Made by a program: the position numbers and the translations under genes. DNA of 7,976 nucleotides from positions 1-7,976 of the forward strand of contig CANBLA010000038.1 in NCBI GenBank assembly GCA_947369305.1. Direction: 5' to 3'. Source of the stretch: an uncultured Clostridia bacterium. GTDB lineage: Bacteria > Bacillota_A > Clostridia > TANB77 > CAG-508. Of this stretch, positions 5,229-7,976 are shown piece after piece. The first letter of the stretch is position 1. Each line of letters begins with the position of its first letter. The notes below the pieces were generated by a model. It had not been told where the DNA came from. It did not search any database and worked only from the letters and a program-made list of their open reading frames with translations.

Positions 5229-5843
5229 TTGATTAGAAATACGTCTGAGGATAAACGTTATAGCGATCAAGAAAATGGAATGGATGAATTTGTGGAAAGT
5301 GTCAATAAATATTGTGGTTTTTATATTGCTCGATACGAATCCTCTATTTTTGAAAAAAGTGACTCAGATCAACCAATAGCTGCTACTATGAAAAATAGAA
5401 TGCCTTGGACCAATATTAATTATGTAACAGCACAAGAAGTTGCCTTAAAATCTGCTAATGGATTTGGATATGAAGATTGTAAGACAGCAATTATGAATAG
5501 TTATGCATGGGATACAACATTGCAATGGTTAGATTCAAGTGTAGAGAATTATTCTACTAATTTAAGTTATGGAAATTATGCGGGAGAATTGTTTTACACA
5601 GGAACTACGGTAACAGATATGATTAATAAGATTTGTGATATGGCTGGAAACATGAAAGAATGGACAAGCGAAATATATAAAGAAGAAAATAATTTGATGG
5701 AAAGAAGGGTAGTAAGAGGAGGAAGCTATAAGTTAAGTAGAACAGCCAATAGTCGAACAGTTTACAATCCTTCTGAAACAGAGATTAATTTAGGATTTAG
5801 AATGATTTTATACCGAACTGTTAAAGATATTGGTAGCCCATAA
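5229..5843 (+). CDS. FGE/SUMF1-like domain, C-terminal part of the frameshifted gene
   Basis: The start given is the first conventional start codon in this frame (TTG), but it has no Shine-Dalgarno and cuts into the domain. The homologous reading begins at 5166 with GYVIQDEQENQYIWIPVEDN, so this is probably the second half of the gene at 4745. Hallmarks of the formylglycine-generating-enzyme-like fold are clear: GFYIARYE near the start, MPWTNINYVTAQEVA, NSYAWDTTLQW, then N-K-I-C-D-M-A-G-N-M-K-E-W-T, R-V-V-R-G-G-S and G-F-R-M-I at the end. The paired cysteines that FGE enzymes use for catalysis, which fall between the RGGS and GFR motifs, are absent, so enzyme activity is unlikely and a binding or scaffold role is more plausible. 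It ends 86 bp upstream of the essC start. Confidence 0.82.
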   Translation: MIRNTSEDKRYSDQENGMDEFVESVNKYCGFYIARYESSIFEKSDSDQPIAATMKNRMPWTNINYVTAQEVALKSANGFGYEDCKTAIMNSYAWDTTLQWLDSSVENYSTNLSYGNYAGELFYTGTTVTDMINKICDMAGNMKEWTSEIYKEENNLMERRVVRGGSYKLSRTANSRTVYNPSETEINLGFRMILYRTVKDIGSP

Positions 5844-5893
5844 GTGCAGAAAAGTCATAATGGAATGGTAATAAAAATGCAATGTAAAGAGGA

Positions 5894-5902
5894 TGTTATA
5901 AT
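5894..5902 (+). promoter_or_regulatory. Candidate extended -10 promoter upstream of essC
   Basis: TGTTATAAT (TGN followed by the perfect -10 TATAAT at 5897-5902) lies 28 bases before the essC ATG, with GAGGTG (5915-5920) as the Shine-Dalgarno. No good -35 hexamer is visible at 16-18 bases, which extended -10 promoters can tolerate. The 5'-UTR would be short, about 20 nt. Confidence 0.45.
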
Positions 5903-5929
5903 TTAGAATTAAATGAGGTGTAAATAAAA

Positions 5930-7976
5930 ATGATTGTTACAATGATTGGAAAGAATTCCTTAAATAAATTAATTTTGCCCCATAAACCAATGGGAAATTA
6001 TTGGTTGTATGATAAAACTACAGAAAACGAAAGAAAATTAGTTAATATTGAAGCCATTGATGGAAAGTGGCAACTTGTCAGTAATAGTCATTCTGTTATT
6101 ATTAATAAGAAAAATATACAAATTTCTGGTAATGAAATAAGAATACTGAATCGTGAAAAAAATATCAGTAGAATAATTCTAAAAGAATATGGTATCTATT
6201 GGATTAAGCTAGAAGAGGAAGAATTACCCTATTTATTATATTATGTTCCAATTTATGAGCCACATTATTTGCATTTGAGAATGAAAAAAGATTTCGAAAT
6301 TTTAATTGGCAATGACAAGAAAAAAAATCATATATTTATTAATAATGCTTTGTTAAGTCCAATTCATGCAAAGTTGTATAAACAAAATAATAAATGGATG
6401 ATACAAAATTTTAATAAGATGTATCATACCTATGTAAATGACAAACTTGTGTCGGAACAAACAATGACGTTACAAAATGGTGATGTTGTGTTTATTTTGG
6501 GTGTTAAAATTATTGTTATGGGAAATGAAATTTTTATTAGTAATCCTTCTCAAAGAGTAAAGTATAATAGTAATTTTTTTACTTTAATTAATACTAATCC
6601 TCCCATCTTAAAAAAAGAAGATGAAGAAATCATGATAGAAGGTGATGAATATCATTACTTTTTGAGACCTCCTAGAATGCTGAAATTGTTAAAAGAAAAA
6701 AGCATTAAAATTGAAAGACTTCAAAAAGAAAATAAAGAAAAAGGTTTACCAATTATATTAGTCATGGGAACGATGCTTTCATTTGCGGTTATGACTCTTA
6801 TTTCCATTATACAGACACTAGATAGTTTTATACATGGTCAAGTGAGCAAGAAAAATACACTATTTACTTTAATTATGTCTGGTGTTATGCTGTTAAGTTC
6901 ATTACTTTTCCCACTAATTACGCAACAATATACAACAAATAGAGAAAAGAAAAACAAAGAAGAACAAAAAAGGAAATATAAAAATTATCTTGAAAATAAA
7001 TTAAAAGTGATTGAGGAAGAGTTAATAGAGAGTAGAAAAATTCTTTCTGAGGTGTATCCTTCGAATCAAGAATGTTTTGATATTATTGTAAAGAAAGATG
7101 CAAGATTATGGGAGAGAAAAGCAAGTGATAGAGATTTTTTAATGGTTCGATTAGGAAGGGGAAATATTCCATCTAACTTAGAAATAGATATACCTCAAAA
7201 AGAAGAAAGTTTTGAAGAACAAATTGGAGAGTTTGAGGAATTAGTAAATGAATGTGTTGAACAAGCAAAATTAATAAAAGATGCACCAGTATTATTATCT
7301 TTTGCCCATAAAAGGGTTTCTGCAATTATTACGAATCATAACAAGGACAAGTTTAGATTGATTCAAAATATATTATTACAACTAGTTACCTTTCACAGTT
7401 ACGATGAGTTGAAATTAGTGTTTTTGTTAAAAAATAATGGAAGTAGAGATTGGGATTTTGCTAAAATGCTACCACATACTTGGAATGGGCTTAAGGATTT
7501 AAGATTTTTTGCTTATGATTATACAAAAATGAAAGAAATTTCACAATTTTTAAATACAGAACTAAATAAGAGAAATACACAACAAGGAGAAGAGACAGCA
7601 AATAAAAACGGAGTGCCACATTATCTAATTATTATAGAAGATTATAAAATGGTGGAAAATTTAAATGTCATTAATGAAATTCTAAAGCTAGAAAAAAATG
7701 TGGGATTTAGTCTATTAATTATAACCAATAATATGAATTATCTACCAAACGAATGCGAAACTTTTATTACAGTGGATTCTGGAAAAGGTATTTTATTTGA
7801 ATCGCAAGATTCTACCGAAAATCAAATAGAGTTTAGCTTAGAAGAAAATGGAAATTTGCCTTTTAATGATATTAGTGAAGTGTTATTTAATATTCCAATC
7901 AAATATACAGAGGAAAAAGAAGGGATATATATTGACCATTCGGTATTAAAAAATCCATTAATGTTAAATTCCATGA
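5930..7976 (+). CDS. essC: Type VII secretion system ATPase EssC/YukB-like, N-terminal part (3' end outside window)
   Basis: The ATG at 5930 follows GAGGTG (5915-5920) and the frame stays open to the window edge, giving 682 residues of a protein normally around 1,500 long. Residues 1-90 look like the first degenerate FHA-like domain of EssC. Residues 120-205 form a second: I-G127-N-D, S143-P-I-H146 and T-Y168-V-N-D match the G-R, S-x-x-H and N-G landmarks of FHA folds, with the usual Arg replaced by Asn. Two hydrophobic helices (about 272-295 and 311-331) are followed by a charged coiled coil (about 335-370), the membrane pair typical of EssC. R401-D-F-L-M-V-R-L-G-R-G411 matches the EssC F-L-x-x-R-L-G-x-G motif. 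Residues from about 440 are the cytosolic region preceding the FtsK/SpoIIIE-type ATPase modules; no Walker A is reached. EssC is the membrane motor that recognises and exports WXG100/LXG substrates. No esaA, essA, essB, esaB or ordinary small WXG100 gene is in the window. Confidence 0.88.
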   Translation, partial: MIVTMIGKNSLNKLILPHKPMGNYWLYDKTTENERKLVNIEAIDGKWQLVSNSHSVIINKKNIQISGNEIRILNREKNISRIILKEYGIYWIKLEEEELPYLLYYVPIYEPHYLHLRMKKDFEILIGNDKKKNHIFINNALLSPIHAKLYKQNNKWMIQNFNKMYHTYVNDKLVSEQTMTLQNGDVVFILGVKIIVMGNEIFISNPSQRVKYNSNFFTLINTNPPILKKEDEEIMIEGDEYHYFLRPPRMLKLLKEKSIKIERLQKENKEKGLPIILVMGTMLSFAVMTLISIIQTLDSFIHGQVSKKNTLFTLIMSGVMLLSSLLFPLITQQYTTNREKKNKEEQKRKYKNYLENKLKVIEEELIESRKILSEVYPSNQECFDIIVKKDARLWERKASDRDFLMVRLGRGNIPSNLEIDIPQKEESFEEQIGEFEELVNECVEQAKLIKDAPVLLSFAHKRVSAIITNHNKDKFRLIQNILLQLVTFHSYDELKLVFLLKNNGSRDWDFAKMLPHTWNGLKDLRFFAYDYTKMKEISQFLNTELNKRNTQQGEETANKNGVPHYLIIIEDYKMVENLNVINEILKLEKNVGFSLLIITNNMNYLPNECETFITVDSGKGILFESQDSTENQIEFSLEENGNLPFNDISEVLFNIPIKYTEEKEGIYIDHSVLKNPLMLNSM

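Noticed and set aside
1..7976. Mycoplasma-type code (TGA as Trp)
   Set aside because: All tryptophans in the genes are TGG and no gene needs TGA readthrough; the TGA at 5183-5185 ends a frameshifted reading.

Overview
This is an AT-rich window (roughly 30% G+C by eye). Shine-Dalgarno sites are strong (AAGGAGG), every internal Trp is TGG and genes end normally, so the standard bacterial code applies. Gene content points to a low-GC Firmicutes/Bacilli-type bacterium, plausibly an uncultured gut lineage. The organism is inferred, not identified.

Layout, all on the + strand. (1) Positions 1-209 hold the C-terminus of a probable surface or secreted repeat protein, closed by a perfect UUCG-loop terminator. 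(2) Positions 281-4525 hold four paralogous proteins in two tandem pairs: A1 (459-1286) and A2 (1312-2172), then B1 (2391-3569) and B2 (3623-4525). Each pair follows its own copy of a duplicated leader of about 170 bp. All four share an N-terminal helical hairpin centred on G-K-W-Y-D-D and ending in W-W-N. I read this as a diverged WXG100-type turn. All four also have a C-terminal helical pair; in A1/A2 its turn carries a literal W-W-G. B1 adds a long Ser/Gly/Ala/Asn-rich tail with a 22-residue repeat. A rho-independent terminator follows B2. (3) Positions 4745-5843 encode a membrane-anchored, Ig-like plus formylglycine-generating-enzyme-like (SUMF1/FGE-fold) protein, split by an apparent one-base insertion near 5165. 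(4) From 5930 to the window end is the N-terminal half of an EssC/YukB-type type VII secretion ATPase: FHA-like region, two membrane helices and the start of the cytosolic region. It is cut before the first Walker A motif.

How the parts fit: essC beside four WXG-like proteins suggests a T7SSb locus in which the four proteins are substrates or substrate partners. The FGE-like protein is a candidate envelope accessory. The four-member WYDD/WW family, with duplicated leaders and mosaic divergence, is the least familiar part and the best candidate for an undescribed system. The role in secretion is inferred from neighbourhood and motif shape, not proven.
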